From Byssochlamys sp. IMV 00236 (taxonomy: Eukaryota > Ascomycota > Eurotiomycetes > Eurotiales > Thermoascaceae), in contig MSJH02000482.1 in the NCBI GenBank assembly GCA_001931875.2, forward strand, positions 310,001-374,000: a stretch of 64,000 nt of DNA, in the 5' to 3' direction. The notes beneath the pieces are model-generated. The model was given only the letters and a program-made list of their open reading frames with translations, was not told the origin of the DNA and did not search any database. A program made the position numbers and the translations under genes. Below, piece after piece: positions 13,496 through 26,587 of this stretch. The first letter of the stretch is position 1; each line of letters starts with the position of its first letter.

Positions 13496-15767
13496 TTAAG
13501 ACAGTAATCTCACGCAGCGACCAATGTAATTCTTCACTCGCTCAGTATCCTCCAATGCTGCAATGGCACCGACGTAACCATCCGGCCTGACTGCCACAAT
13601 GGCTCCCTTCTTGGGATTGATTCCATAGGTGGCATACGCATCATCGATGGCGAAGCCGCTGTAGAATCGCATCTCCGAGTGCAGTTTTATCTCAGGAAGA
13701 ATGTCTTTCCAGTCAAAAACGGCCTGGGGAAGCTTGGGGTGGATGACGATCTGCTCGATCAGGGACGAGGGACTGCGGGAGATGATGGAGGTGCTGAGAG
13801 CAGAAAGAGCTTTGGCGGACTCGCCATGCGGATCGAGGAGGTCGTCCGATGTCAGTACGAGAAGGCGGAAACGACCAGTGGAAGGGAAGTCTGGAATCGA
13901 CGAAGAGCGAGTTAGTTCACACCAGTCTGAATGTTTGCAGATGTTTAGATAAGGCGTGTGTACGTACCGTCTTGCAGGTCACGACGATAGCCGTCCGCAT
14001 GTCTCTTCAGCTTGATATTCAGTAGCCTCCTTCCAGGCCGGAGGCATCCGCCTAAGTAATCCGTTCCACTGACGGGGTTCCGGACGTCCTTCGTCAGAGT
14101 CTTCTCAACGGTCACGTTGTCAGGGTATTCAATTCCACAGCCGCTGGTGAAGCCGTTGCCAGTGCTGAAGACTTCGAGAAACTCATCGTGGGACAGTGCT
14201 TTGACACCGCCTTCAGCTGTACCAATCTTACCAGAGAACATGGAAGAGAATGCCCTGTCGAATTCAATGAGCTGCTGAGCGACCGTGTGCCGCTCTGTGT
14301 GATATGTGTCGAGTATAGGGTCTGGGTCGCCAGAAGTGGAGTCTGGTGTAAGGCCATTGACGGCATAGGCAAGCTTCCATGCGAGGTTGTAGGAATCCAT
14401 CATGGACACGTTCATTCCTTGTCCAGCCTGAAAAGAAGAGTCAGTACAAGGTCAATTTGATTCGTAAGACATTCTAATTGACATACCTTCGGACTATGTG
14501 TATGACAGGCTATAGAGTATTGATTAGCAAGTGACGCATGAATAGAAATATCTCAGACGGTACTAACCATCTCCCGCAATGAACACTCTGTTCACGCCCT
14601 TCGAATCCTTCACGCTGAACTGGTTTGTAACTCTCTGGCCGATCTGATATGCAGCCCACCAGTCAACTGCATTCTCGCCCTTGGGGCGGATGTAATATGG
14701 CTTGAAGGCTTCCGCAGCTTGCTCAAAGATACCTTCAAGGGTCACTTGGCTTCTTCGCGCTTTTGCTTCCTCTTTCTGCCGGTCAAGGTCTCCAACAGGA
14801 GTCTGATCACTGTCTGGTTTCGCAAGACCATCCACCTGGACATAGAGACGAGTCAAGTAGTCACCGGTTGCAATCCGCTCACGCGGAATCACCATCACTG
14901 ACCCCGCTGGGGAATGGATGGCGCAGCGTCTCCGGATATCTGGGAAATCGGTGTCCACGACCAGATCGACCACTCCCCAGATATGGTCTGACGATTCACC
15001 TTCCAGCTTGAGACCCATGCTTCGTCGCACGGCCGAGTGTGCTCCATCCGCTCCTACCAGATACTTCGAGCGCACCGTCCTGCGGTGTCCCTCGGTCTCG
15101 ATCTCTGCCACGACAGGGTACTCGGGGTCACCGTTCTCATCGATCTGGACGTCGACCACCTTGCTGTTCCTTTGCACTCCTCGCTTGGAATACCGGAGCA
15201 AATCCGTCTCCAAGATTCGTTCTATCCTTCCTTGATGGATGGTAACCTCATGAGGGAATCTGGAAGGGACCGCAACATCCGGTACAATTGACGTTCGCTC
15301 AATGATCTTGTCTTTATCCTCCGACGGGTTCCAGAAGGCGACCTCCCACATTTGACATCCTTCGCACAGGATCTCGTCCGAGAGACCCAGGGACTTCAGA
15401 ACTTCGAGCGTGCGTGGTTGAAGTCCATCCGCCTGTCCAGACTTGAGGGTACCCGGTTTCGAATCGACACAGAGGAGAGAGTCATCGTCAAGGCCATACC
15501 GGGCAAGCAGCAAGTTCAGCATCAAACCAGCGGGACCAGCCTGTTTTCCATCACATAAAGCGTGAGCAGAATCTATTCTCATAATTTTTTCTGGTCATGT
15601 TCGAGAAACGGGTACACATGTTTGCTTACCCCGGAAATAACGACTTCATACTTCTCTTGCTGGCCCTTTGATGCTGGCTTGGGCGAAAGGCGGGGCAATG
15701 GAGGGGCAAATGAAGGGAGAACTCTCAACTCGCGAGATGAAAAGGAATACTCAGTGAACAGAGGCAT
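13496..15767 (-). CDS. FAD-dependent phenol 2-monooxygenase-like hydroxylase (class A)
   Basis: Five exons: 15767-15630, 15540-14568, 14509-14487, 14427-13968 and 13890-13496. Introns are 89, 58, 59 and 77 nt; total 662 aa. The FAD-binding GAGPAG (residues 46-51) forms only across intron 1. The DG motif GADGAHSAVR lies near residue 211. The GD motif, GDACHTHSPKAGQGMN, near residue 370, is assembled from exons 2-4, including a 23-nt micro-exon. The last third matches the thioredoxin-like dimerisation domain of phenol hydroxylases. Family members use NAD(P)H and O2 to hydroxylate phenolic rings; the substrate here is unknown. The N-terminus carries about 35 extra residues before the Rossmann fold, with no nearer Met. 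It is divergent from the BVMO gene, 1.3 kb away, which suggests ring hydroxylation and Baeyer-Villiger oxidation in one pathway (inference). Confidence 0.92.
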
Positions 15768-17079
15768 TGCCGGCGATGAAGTTCACAGATGATGCTTTAA
15801 TTATTCAACACGCGGTTTCGACTGCCAACTGGGCAACAGTGTACGGCCTTGCGACTTTCTGGATTCACTTTTAAGATGTCAGAGGGGCGCCCTTTTGATG
15901 TGAACCCCGGTCTACGAGCCTAATTTCTCCAGACTCCACAACTAAGGGGGTTGAGCTATTATCCAGATTATCAATTGCTTAGAAACAGACTTGTCCAGTT
16001 AACTAGTTATCTTGAATGCGCACACGTCGCGGTGTTTCTAGAGACGGCGGTCACGGGACTCGACTTTGCTCCGAAACGCCAAATTCCTTCGATTTGTTGG
16101 ACTTTAATAATGCTGTGTCAGCGACTCACGCAGGATGAAGATCCCCCGCTTTTGCTCGTTTCGCAGGCGCTCCCTCGGCTGATGCAGTTGGTTGCCAATC
16201 GTTGGTTAGGGGAATTCCCGAGTGCCTGTGAATCTGCCTTCGCCGTGCATTAGTTCTGTGGGCGGCTCCTTGCGACTAGTGGGATCTGTTCCTTTCCCGT
16301 TTCTGACGTGTATTGACATGGGAAGAAAAACCACAGAAACGTTCCTGGAGACGGCCTTGCTTCATTGTCATTTAGGCCACAACAGTGCTCTCTCTCTCTC
16401 TTTGGGGTATGTGGGACGAAGTTTGCATGAAGGAGAATAAGTACCTATGCCGCCCCGGCACAGACGGCTCCTTCTTGCTTCCTTTTCAGACCGTTTACCT
16501 GGCATGCGCACTCGAGTATAAAGCAGCAACACAAGCAGAAAGGCCTGGAATCGTGAAATGAGATTATTTCCGGTATTCTCGATGACCCGAAAATAGCCCC
16601 GCAAAGCAAGATCTCCGCATTGTGGGGTAAATCGGTCTTGAGGAAAGTTTGAGAACGGTGAAGGGGGTTATCCCGGAGTCCACGATGTGTTCGTTGGAAG
16701 CTATAGACTCAATATTGGAATTAGCGGAGGGCTATGACCGTACCGAGCTCCGCCATCCTCCCCGAGATGTCTGCATTTCCCGCTGCTGTCTTTGATCGTT
16801 GAAAGCTATGACAATTGTACTTGGCCTGTCTAGCAAGAATGGGCGTTGAGTGGCTGATTTAAGTACTGAGACTACTGATCGTCAAGTAGCGACATGGGCG
16901 CCAGCTTGCCAATGAAGGATGAACGGTGGACCTGAAATAGTGGGCTGAAGTGTTACATTTATATACCGTGATAGCCACGCTTGTGGTTGTCGTCGTTGTC
17001 TCCATGGTGTCTTCAAAGAGCCATTTCTTTTGTTCAGAAACATACCGAGTTCAGTGATATCTGTGACGCCTGTGAAGTA
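15768..17079. promoter_or_regulatory. Shared divergent promoter of the two flavin monooxygenases
   Basis: This 1.31-kb stretch separates the starts of the phenol-hydroxylase-like gene (-) and the BVMO gene (+). A TATA-like TTTATATA lies at 16958-16965, about 115 nt before the BVMO start. An inverted pair GCGGAG (16724-16729) / CTCCGC (16748-16753) resembles the CGG-type half sites of zinc-cluster regulators. A CT run is at about 16386-16400. No gene was seen inside. Confidence 0.5.
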
Positions 17080-19256
17080 ATGCCTTCAATACGTCGTCTC
17101 TCCAGCCTCTTTGGGGCCTCCCGGAATGGTACCCCCGCAAGAGTCGAGGAAGCTCCTCAGACTCTCGAGACGGAAGAGAAATGGGTTCTGGAAGACCGTT
17201 CCGCTGATGAATACCGACCTTTGCGGGTTATTGTCATGGGTGCAGGCATTTCAGGAATCTTGTCCATCATCAGGCTGACCCAGCGAATTCCGAATCTGGA
17301 CCTGTGTGTCTATGAGAAGAACGCCGATGTTGGCGGCACCTGGTATGAAAACAGGTATCCCGGTTGTGCATGCGGTATGTTTTTCAGCTTTTCTTTCAAT
17401 ATGTTCAGGGACTGACATCCTGTGCTGTATGAAGACATTCCTGCACATACGTACCAAGCCACTTTTGCACCCAATGTGGAATGGTCGCAGTTCTATGCAT
17501 CTTCGAAGGAAATTCACCGATACTGGAAGGGCATTGCCCGAAAGTACGGCTGCATGAAGTACATTAAATTGAAACAGAAAGTGGTGGACGCGCGTTGGGA
17601 CGACGAAAAGTCGAAATGGATGATTCAGGTTGGTTGTTTCACATCCTAGAGATGATCCGTGAGTACTGATGAACAATAGGTCGAGGACGTTGAGTCTGGG
17701 TCCAGAACGGGGGATTCCTGTGATGTTCTTATTTCCGGCACCGGTGCTCTGAATGACTGGAAATGGCCGAAGATTCCCGGGTTGCATGATTTCAAAGGCA
17801 AGCTGATGCACAGTGCGAAGTGGGACGAGGGCTACGATTATAAGGTAATCTCATTTCATCATGAGGATATATCCCCCAGATCGAATCGCTAATATCGTTA
17901 CAGGGGAAGAGAGTGGCCGTAATAGGCAATGGATCGAGTGGTATCCAAATTGTTCCTGCTATGCTTCCCGATGTGACACACATCGATCACTATATCCGCG
18001 GAAGAACATGGGTGTCCCCAACATTTGCGCGCGACCAAATCGACAAGAGAGGCTCCAATCTAGAGAATTGTAAGCACGATGGCAAGTTCTCTATTCCCCT
18101 AGTTTGCTAACAACCGACATAGTCTCTTTCACTGCCGAAGAAATCGAGACATTCAAGAAGAGACCGGAAGTCTATCAAAAATTTCGGAAAGGTAAGTTGC
18201 TATTGCTCTAGTGATGACGGTCATACTAACTTACTCTCAGAGATCGAGCTGGAACTCCAATCCGTCCATGGCGTGACAATAAACGGCACGCCCGAGCAGC
18301 TCGGGGCCCGAGAGGCCTTTCTACAGAATATGAAGCGACGATTGTCAAAGAAGCCAGAGCTTCTAGACGAGATGCTGCCGTCGTTCCCTCCTGGCTGCCG
18401 CAGGCTCACGCCTGGGCCTGGCTACCTAGAGGCTCTTACAGACGATAAAGTCGACGTCATAACTTCAGAAATCGTCAAGGTTGATGAGACCGGCATCACC
18501 ACTGCGGACGGAAAACATCGTCCCATAGACGTTCTGGTTTGCGCGACAGGGTTCGACACAACCTTCACCCCGCGTTTTCCGATGGTTGGACGGAATGGCG
18601 TCTCGCTTGCTGATAAGTGGAAGAAAATCCCCGAGACGTACCTTGCTTTGGCTACGGATGACTTCCCGAACTACTTCATCTCTTTGGGCCCCAATGCAGG
18701 ATTGGGGGATGGCAGTCTGCTACTTGTTATAGAAAAGGAGATAGACTACTTCACACAATGTGTCGCCAAGATGCAGCGTGACAACATCCGAGCCATGACT
18801 CCCCGAAGAGAAGCAGTCGAGCGCTTCACCACGTATTGCGATAATTACTTCTCTCGGACCGTATTCGCCAATAAGTGTCGAAGCTGGTACAAAGGTGGAA
18901 CCGAGGACGGACGAATCAATGCCTTGTGGCCAGGTAATTCTTCTCCCTTTGGCGCTCGTGTAACATAACAGAGTGCACTGTTCTTATAATGTGGTTGCTG
19001 ACAGTCTACATTAGGATCCTCACTACATGCCATGAAGATCCTGGCTCATCCACGCTGGGAGGACTTTGAATACCAATATGTCAACGATAACCCCAACGGT
19101 TGGATCGGCGATGGTTGGACGCAGGCCGAGAAAGATAAGACCGTTGACGTTGATTACTTGGACGACGATAAGATTGATTTCCCAGTACCAGTTGCCCAAG
19201 ATGATGCCCCTGTTGAACACACAAACGGGGTGTTAGGGACGAATGGCGTCCACTAA
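17080..19256 (+). CDS. Baeyer-Villiger / FMO-type flavin monooxygenase
   Basis: Seven exons: 17080-17374, 17435-17628, 17680-17844, 17904-18069, 18123-18191, 18241-18933 and 19015-19256. Introns are 49-81 nt; total 607 aa. The FAD Rossmann motif GAGISG is at residues 54-59. The type I BVMO fingerprint FxGxxxHxxxW is present as FKGKLMHSAKW (residues 201-211), which argues for BVMO over a plain N-oxygenating FMO. The NADPH-binding GNGSSG is at about 226-231, and a late ATGFD motif is present. The enzyme should insert oxygen next to a ketone using NADPH and O2, giving an ester or lactone; the substrate cannot be read from sequence. The first acceptor is AAG, atypical but phase-correct. The C-terminal tail is rich in Asp. 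The ATG at 17080 is the first in frame near the conserved region. Confidence 0.93.
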
Positions 19257-21565
19257 TTTCACAGCTGGCTTGCATTCTATCTCGTGAACACGTCGAAATT
19301 CAAATTTCGCTTGCATGTATCCTTGCTGGTCTTCAGCTCAACATTTCACTTTATATATGTAGAACATTAGTATATACATCTGCCAATATCTATCGTCATC
19401 ACCGCTTGTCGTACCTGCAGTAGTAGTGGTAGTTGCACGCGACTTCGCGATTAATCTGTTTACGAAGCGCGGGGCGGTAATTGGTGAAGGTCGGAGGATC
19501 TTCTTGTCTTTGATCGCGGAATAAGACATAATTAATATGCCTATATGTAGCCATTTTAGAAAATTCTTCCTCGGTAGGATTGTATGTCGTGAGTTTTACT
19601 GAGTTTACTGAGTTTACTGAGTGGTGCGTAGTACGTAAAACATGCGAATACTTTATGGGTTGATCTTGCTGAATCGGCGGAGTATTGGACCTTTGTTTTT
19701 CATTAACTGTAGTTTATAACTATACCCCAAGCTCAATTTTCTAGGAGAACGAACGAACCACCGGTAGATAATTACGACAGGTAGTTACTTAGTAGTTACG
19801 TGAGGATTATTATATAATTAAAAGCTTTGAGTTACCTTAAAAAAAAAGAAAAAAGAAAATCAAGAAATTCTCCGCGTTTTTAGATCAATTGGCTGGGTAG
19901 CGGCCGTTGCTAGTGTGTGCTGGACCCCCAGTTCTGCTTCACCGGCGAAGAAAAGGTATGCCCACTCGGTGTCCTGATCTGGAAAGAGATAGTCTGCTAA
20001 TTACTAGCAGGCCATGGAGTGTGGACTAGACTATTGAAGATAATAATGTGACGAGCAAATTATACAAACTGCTTTGGAAAGAAAATGGATTTGTTACCTA
20101 ATTATTCCGAGAGGAGTGGCAGAGTTGTAAGTGATTCTTCAGTATGTCGTGTGCTATTTATTCTGTTCCTGGTAACTTGGATAACTAATATGGGACGCGG
20201 AATGGAAGATAATAATGTATAAACATATTATTATTATTGACGGCTCTATGCATAGAGTGATGATGGATGTAGATCTTAGCTCACTTGAGGCAATGGGCGA
20301 ATTTACGGTTTTCCGCGCGCATGAAATGATACGAATATGACCTCACGTTGAATTGTGTTGCAGTTTCAGCATCCATCGAAGCTTTTCTCCTCACTGCGCT
20401 GAGGGACGAAAGAAAATGCCATATAGTCTGGTACGGATGAAAAGACAAGTATTGCTTTGCCCCGGGAAGATGACGCTCGTTGCAACAGGTGGAATATCCT
20501 CCAGTTCCGGTCTGACAGCGGTGTAACTAGACTTCGCCCCGGACCATAGGGTTAGCGGGGAGTTTCCTCTCCATATCAGGGTTGTAAAGTCAACCAGGTT
20601 CGGTTCTGTGGACGGGGATATCCTTCCTCTCAAGAATGATTTGATCCTGCGTGGAGGAATAATACTTGGAGATTGTTTCCTTTTCAACCTCCTCTCGATG
20701 CCCCGCAAGAACGCGATCATTAACCTCGGGTAATCAATTCTCTCTCTCTCTCCAGCACAGTTGTGAATGGTGTTCCAGCTAGAGCCTGAGAGCTCGATCC
20801 ACGGAAGCTTTAACTGTAAAACTGGGTTGAAAGGAATGTGACTGCAGCCGTGACATCCGATGATGATGAGGTTAAGCGCATTCTCTCCCCGGTCCTCCAC
20901 AGCGTCGATACGCCCGGGCGTGCGTTGGACTGCACATCCTCTCCACTAAGTCTGCTTCTGCGCGCTCTGGCGCCCCGAACCATGTAATAGTCAGATCTCC
21001 ACTGTCCAGCGAAGCCCTAGTCCAGCCTCAGGAGAACGGGATGTGCACGTTGGCACAGCTTGGCTCTGGCACCGGATCCAAGTGGGACTGCAGAGGCAGA
21101 AGAAGGCAAAGGAGGGGAAGGTCAGGTTGACGGAGCGATGAGAAAAGGAAGAAAAGAGAGACAGATGCTTGCTTCTGCCCATCATTGTGATTTCTGCCAC
21201 AGACAATAATAATGAGTTGAGCCAGATCAACATTGTTATAGCATTATCATCATCATCTCCACTCACCATTATCATCGTCCATCATCCCCTTCCTCCGCAT
21301 TTAGAACCACTCAACTCAACCAAATAATAATCCTCTGCGTTCAGCTGGTGCATCAGAGACAAATCCGGGGAGACGGACTGCCCTCTTGGTCTGATCCCAA
21401 CAGTCCAATTTTCTTGCTCCTCCCCGATCGTCCCCTCTCCACTCCAGGACCTTTTGCCGCCACGGTCGCTGTCATTCATCATTCTTCTCCCCCAGATTTT
21501 CCCCTTACCCCAGATCCCCCCAGCCCAAGGAACTTCCCCCCGATGGGCGCCCTCCAAACCTCGCC
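19257..21565. other. Intergenic; weak ORF and small tandem repeat
   Basis: It follows the BVMO gene and should include the regulator's promoter (about 20950-21565, with C/T-rich runs near 21480-21540). A 169-codon open frame on the minus strand at 20391-20900 begins with a hydrophobic stretch ending in a CHG tripeptide. It is not convincing as a gene and no exon partner was found. AT-rich simple sequence occurs at 19800-19860 and 20200-20240. Confidence 0.45.
19595..19621. repeat. Three perfect tandem copies of a 9-bp unit
   Basis: The unit TTTACTGAG occurs three times head to tail, about 340 bp after the BVMO stop codon. It is simple intergenic sequence and a likely length-polymorphic site. 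Confidence 0.85.
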
Positions 21566-24118
21566 ATGAAGCCTGCCGCCGATAAGCATTTTCGTTGCAC
21601 TATCTGCCAGCGCGGATTTACGCGCATCGATCATTTGAAGAGACATCACTTGCGGCGTACGTATTACTTCTGATCGTGTCTCCGCCAGCATTCCTCGTCG
21701 CGGGTGGCAGACAGTAGAGAGCCGCGGTGGCGGTGTGACTGACTTGACGGGTATCAACATCAGACTCCGGGCTCAAGCCATACTCGTGCGTTTTCTGTGA
21801 CGAGTCTTTTGCGCGATGGTCAGTTGAAATTCTATCAATGTTACTCAGCTGCATGCAGCAACCCTGGTTCTGACGTCGGAAACAGTGACAATCTACGAGA
21901 CCATTATCCCGACTGTGCCCAACGGGGATCTCGACCCATCCCAGAGACTGGTCAGAGGGGGAGACGACGCCATGCATGCGAGTCAGTAAGTCCAAGCGCC
22001 TTCTTCTTCTTTCTGTTTTTTCAATGGCGAGACATGGTCGCTGATGGGATATAGTGTACTTCGATGAAACTCCGCTGCGACGGAGAGAGTCCGTGCGGTT
22101 CATGCATCAAGAGGAAGCTCAAATGCAACAACCAGAGAAAGAAGCCCTCAAAGGAAGCCATGACTGAGAAAGGTAGAGTCCTCTGTTGAACCAGTTCTAG
22201 CTAGTACTAATAGTTCATCCCTTCTAGGACCGTCGCTGGCAAAGCGCGAAGAGTATGACCAATCTTCGGATCGGGGCTCGATCAAATTCCTCTTGAATGG
22301 CGGTACAGACAGTTTCACGGAGAAGTTTCTACTCCCGCCATGCAGTGAACGCACCAGAGGACTCGTCTATCACACCAAGAAAGAATGGGAGGAGAGTCCA
22401 AGTCCAACTGTGTCATATGGCTATGACGGGGTCCGGACAGACTATGCGCCTGCTTTTATCGACGCGGACCCTGGAGACCTTGGATTCTTCCATGACACGT
22501 TCATCAACTTTTTCAATGGGCCTTTTGGTGAGACGCAGAAATCACTATACGATCCCCTTACGGGAGGGTTGGCCTACCGCCCTATTGTCCCTCCGGGACA
22601 AGACCCTAACCTGACGCTGCCTGGAGAGACTATCTATGAACCAGAGGCTCCATTTGCGACTGCCTTGATCCAGTCGATCTTGACCAAAGTATGGACCGTA
22701 AGCCTCGACACAAAGGCGCAGGAGGAAATCTCAACAAATCTACATTTTCTCCTCACGCCGGGCCGAATCCGAAAGTTTATACAGCTCTACTTTAAACACT
22801 GGCATCCTCACTGCCCAGTCATCCACCCACCGTCATTCGATCCAGATCATGTGCCTACGTCACTATTGGCATCTGTTGTCTTCATGGGAGCCATGTACTC
22901 GACCGACGAGAGGGAGTCGTACGCTGCCAAGCGTGTGCTTGACTTCGCGGAGCTATTCGTCTTTTCGACGGAAGCCTTTGCATGCGAAAACGAGATTGCC
23001 CGTGTTTTTACCGGGACAGTCAACCCGGACCTCGAGAGAGGCGACTGGTTGCATTTCCAACACTTCCAAGCAGGATATTTGATGGTAGTCATCCAATACT
23101 GGGCTGGTAGTCGGATATCGCGAAACAGAGCAATGGAGAATCGGTTTGGTGAGATCATTAAGGTATATTTCAGCTGTCACTTCAACCGAGACGTAAACTG
23201 ACTGTCGAAGGTGGCACGCAAGCTAGGCCTGCTCAAATGTCGGCATCTTCCAGAGGACCGGATTCACGAATATCTCTGGATTCAGAAGGAATCGCGGATA
23301 CGGTAAGTGCACCGATCGGTTGCCTCCCTGACCGTGATCACTGATGCTTGCAGAACAATCAACGTCGTGTCTCTCCTGGACTGTGCCTTTTCTTTCTACC
23401 AAAATTATCCGTGTCGCCTAACACACAACGAGATGGAGTGTGACCTCCCTTGCGAGGAGTCGGTCTTCTGCTCCCAACATCCATTCGCAGAACCAAACTT
23501 TCGTTTCACCCGAAATGTCACAATCCGCGAGGCTTTCCAGCAGCTCTTTTCTGAAGAGTCGGCCAACAGTAAACCGGTCCTTGGCCGGTCTCAATCTGTC
23601 TCGTCAGCATTCACGCAGACATCCATGCAGAACTTGGAAGACCTGCAACTCACGGTTCTGGATATGTTTATTCTTATACACTGTATGTTGATCACTCTTG
23701 TGAACAGTCTCACGTGCTGTTGCTGATTCGAATAGTACTATACGCTTTCATAAACTCCCACATGACCCTGCTCGATCCGTTTATTCGGATGCGAAGGGCG
23801 GCGGCATCCAAAGCAGAAACACCGTCTCTCACAGACTCTTCCAGCAGCCCCAGCCGCCAGATCTCCATGCCCGACGACTCCATCTTGGGGGCAATCCGGA
23901 CCGCGCTGGCGCGGTGGCGTTCTGTCTGGCTGACACTGAACAGCAAGGTACCCAGTCATGAATGGGCCGCCATGGGCTTCTACAAGAATGGGTACAATTT
24001 CTGGCTCGTGGCACAGCTATTGATCACCAAGAAGGACAGCCTGGATGTTACCATGCGTATGGAAGTCAAATGCGAAGATAAGCTGGACAAGTTGAAGGTA
24101 TTACTGCAGGACGATTAA
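21566..24118 (+). CDS. C2H2 + Zn2Cys6 fungal-specific transcription factor
   Basis: Eight exons: 21566-21656, 21764-21818, 21886-21985, 22055-22172, 22228-23162, 23211-23302, 23354-23682 and 23736-24118. Total 700 aa; all phases close. Finger 1 is C11-C14-H27-H31, with H31 split by intron 1. Finger 2 is C39-C42-H55 and Cys59 in place of the second His (C2HC). A complete zinc cluster follows, C80-C83-C90-C96-C99-C106 (spacing 2-6-5-2-6), also interrupted by an intron. A fungal_trans-type middle domain starts around residue 260 (FKHWHPHCPVIHPPSF). It is a nuclear DNA-binding regulator. Lying between the BVMO and the dehydrogenase, it is the natural candidate to control the surrounding oxidase genes (inference). 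Confidence 0.92.
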
Positions 24119-24507
24119 TTAGCGAAGGAGCGAGTTATATTTGGACTATCATATTCTAGGGGCGCTGTTATGTGCAATATTCATGGATAAGCACAGGCAT
24201 GGAGTGTTCAAGAAATGTGTATTTGGTATATTATCTGGCTACCATGGCTTATTTTTGCACAGAGGTCAACATTCTGTGCTGTCATGTTTTGGCAATGCGT
24301 TTACGAAACTGCTTGAAGTAGCTTGCAGCTGCATATAACGAGGCGTTGATGAATTGAGGCACTGGATAACTGGTTATATAACGGAAAGATCATCCTTTAC
24401 TCATGGCTATACATTGAACACAGTTAGGTCCCACAGCCCCCCAGGTTACCTATCTCAGCACATCCCAGCACACGGGCTATCATTCTTAACCACCTCAAAA
24501 AATATAA
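24119..24507. other. Convergent 3' region
   Basis: This 389-bp gap lies between the regulator and the oppositely oriented dehydrogenase, so it should hold both 3' UTRs. No gene was seen. Confidence 0.6.
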
Positions 24508-25525
24508 TCATGCATATCCCAACGACCAAAACGTCTCAATATTCCTCTCCGTATCCTCATCCACATACGGCGGAGGCTCCGCGAACGAGACAACCTTACC
24601 ATGCAACTCGGCCACTTTCCCCGTCAGTGTCGGATCAGCCAAGAACTGCGCCACTGCATTCGTAGCGGTCTCCATCGGCGTCAGGACCATATGCTTAAAC
24701 AAGTCCTGACTCGGCGCGATATTCGTCTGGATAACTGCCGGGGCTAGGGCGTTGATTTGGATCTGTTCCCTTCCCAATGGGCGGGCGAGAGCTCTCACGA
24801 GTCCGATGACTCCGCTCTTAGTAGCGGCATAGATGGGCGCGATGGGGAATGGATATATGCCTGCATTGGACGCGGTGCAGATGATACTGCCTTTACTTGC
24901 TGTATTGTCGATTGCGACGTTTTTGGAGATGTAGTGGATTGCGAGTTTCGTAGCTGGGTATCAAAGTCAGCTTTGCCATCAATCACCACCACACTCAACA
25001 CAAATCAACAAAGAAAGATGAAAGTACTGACAATAAATCACCCCAACCAAATTGACGTTCAGCGTGCCTAAATCCGGCTTCATCGGCTTCTCCCCCCTCT
25101 GGGCCCTATCCGTCTCAATCAACTTGCCCTCTTTCGAGATCCCCGCATTCGCAAAAACAATATCAATCCGTCCTTGGTCCGCATATACTTTCTCAAACGC
25201 ATCAGCCTGACTCTCCCACGACGAGACGTCACATTGGACGAAACTCATGCTGGCGCCAGCAGGGAATTCGGTTCGGAGCGCAGAAAGTATCTCGGAGCCT
25301 GCGGAGATGTTGACGTCGAAGATGGAGATGTGGGTGTTTGGGTCTGCGGCAAAGTGTCGGGTTATACCGAGGCCGATGCCTGATGCACCTCCTGGAGGGA
25401 GATTGTTAGATTCTGGGCTGGAGTGTTGGGAGTTTTATGGAGTTCAGAATAGAGGGAGGGCGTAGGTAGGTGATGAGGAAAAACAAACCCGTGATAATGA
25501 TGCTTTTCTTTGCGGTTGAGCCCAT
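24508..25525 (-). CDS. Short-chain dehydrogenase/reductase (classical SDR)
   Basis: Three exons: 25525-25489, 25391-25032 and 24953-24508, with introns of 97 and 78 nt; total 280 aa. The cofactor motif TGGASGIG (residues 12-19) is created by joining exons 1 and 2. FANAG is the NNAG-type motif. The catalytic triad is readable as S161, Y174 and K178 (YAATK), with the normal 12-residue Ser-Tyr spacing. It should interconvert an alcohol and a ketone with NAD(P)(H) in the cytosol, and resembles 15-hydroxyprostaglandin-dehydrogenase-like fungal SDRs. An alcohol dehydrogenase would supply the ketone that a Baeyer-Villiger enzyme needs, so it fits the neighbouring oxidases (inference). It is convergent with the regulator gene. 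Confidence 0.92.
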
Positions 25526-26587
25526 GGTTAATGTGTGTCTGTATACGGTCCAGAAGTACGATTGTTCTGTCTATCAGCGGTTGAATGTTATGTTATATGC
25601 TGGGAAAGGATGAATAAATCCAAAAAGAAAATAACTATGCAGGAGGTACTAGTTATCTTATCACAACCGAAAAGTGTTGAAAACAACTGCTCTCTCTTCC
25701 GAGTCTCGGAACGTTCCATGCATAATTTACTGACTACCAGTACTAATACTAATACTCAGAGCATGGTACACGTTCGCGGAACCCCACCACAGAGCTCTGA
25801 GTTAGTTATTGGTATAGAAAACAAAAATACCGAGACAGACATCCCCATGACCCCTCTTCCTCTGCGGGAGTTTCTCCACACAATTGCGGGGATGGGGGAA
25901 TTCTCCGGCAACTGACGTTTGGATGGGATAGAGGGGTTATTCCGGAGTGTAGTCATGGTCTTATTTAGCTTCGTGTATTGTTTTGCTATGTTGGGTTAGA
26001 TGCATGCCATGTCTCGGACTTCAATAAGGTGTAGAGATTAGGACGACAAGTGCTTTGGTTTCATACCTGAGGTATCGATGCAAAAATGAGAGGAGGATAG
26101 GAACAAGTTCTTTCGAAGAGGTCTGGAACAACAGACGCAGACAAAGAGCTTACGAGGACAAAAAGAACCCCTCGGATGGTAGCACAAGGGCATAACTAGT
26201 CATGTAGAGGCTGAATCGCTGACAAAGAAGATGACATCAATGAATAGATCGATGCTTATGGGTACTAGTTAGATGTCAGGTTACTCGAGGCTTTCTAGAT
26301 GCGTAAAAGAACAACTTCAGTCAGGGTAATCTGAAACATAGCCTCAAGCTAACTATACCGAGTCTTTAGAAAGATCTACAATCTCTAGGTTCATCCAAAA
26401 TGTAGCTCAACAGTGCCACCGTGATTTTTATTTGAATTTCTGGTCCAACAATAAAGAATGTTCGATACTGCGAGCACCATCGACTGGACTTCAAAGAAGG
26501 TGCTGACATGCATTGGCCCCCGCCCTTCCCTTCTTTTTATTTCATGCCGATATGACAGATACAGGATCCTCGATGTTATGTCCAAAA
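25526..26587. other. Intergenic, no gene seen
   Basis: It holds the dehydrogenase promoter and the 3' side of the small secreted-protein gene. An open plus-strand frame at 25535-25915 has no ATG at its start and low-complexity Thr/Asn content, so it was not taken as a gene. Confidence 0.5.

Noticed and set aside
20391..20900. 169-codon minus-strand open frame between the BVMO and regulator genes, starting with a hydrophobic stretch ending CHG
   Set aside because: A faint resemblance to DUF218-type proteins at the start does not continue. No splice partner or conserved motif was found.
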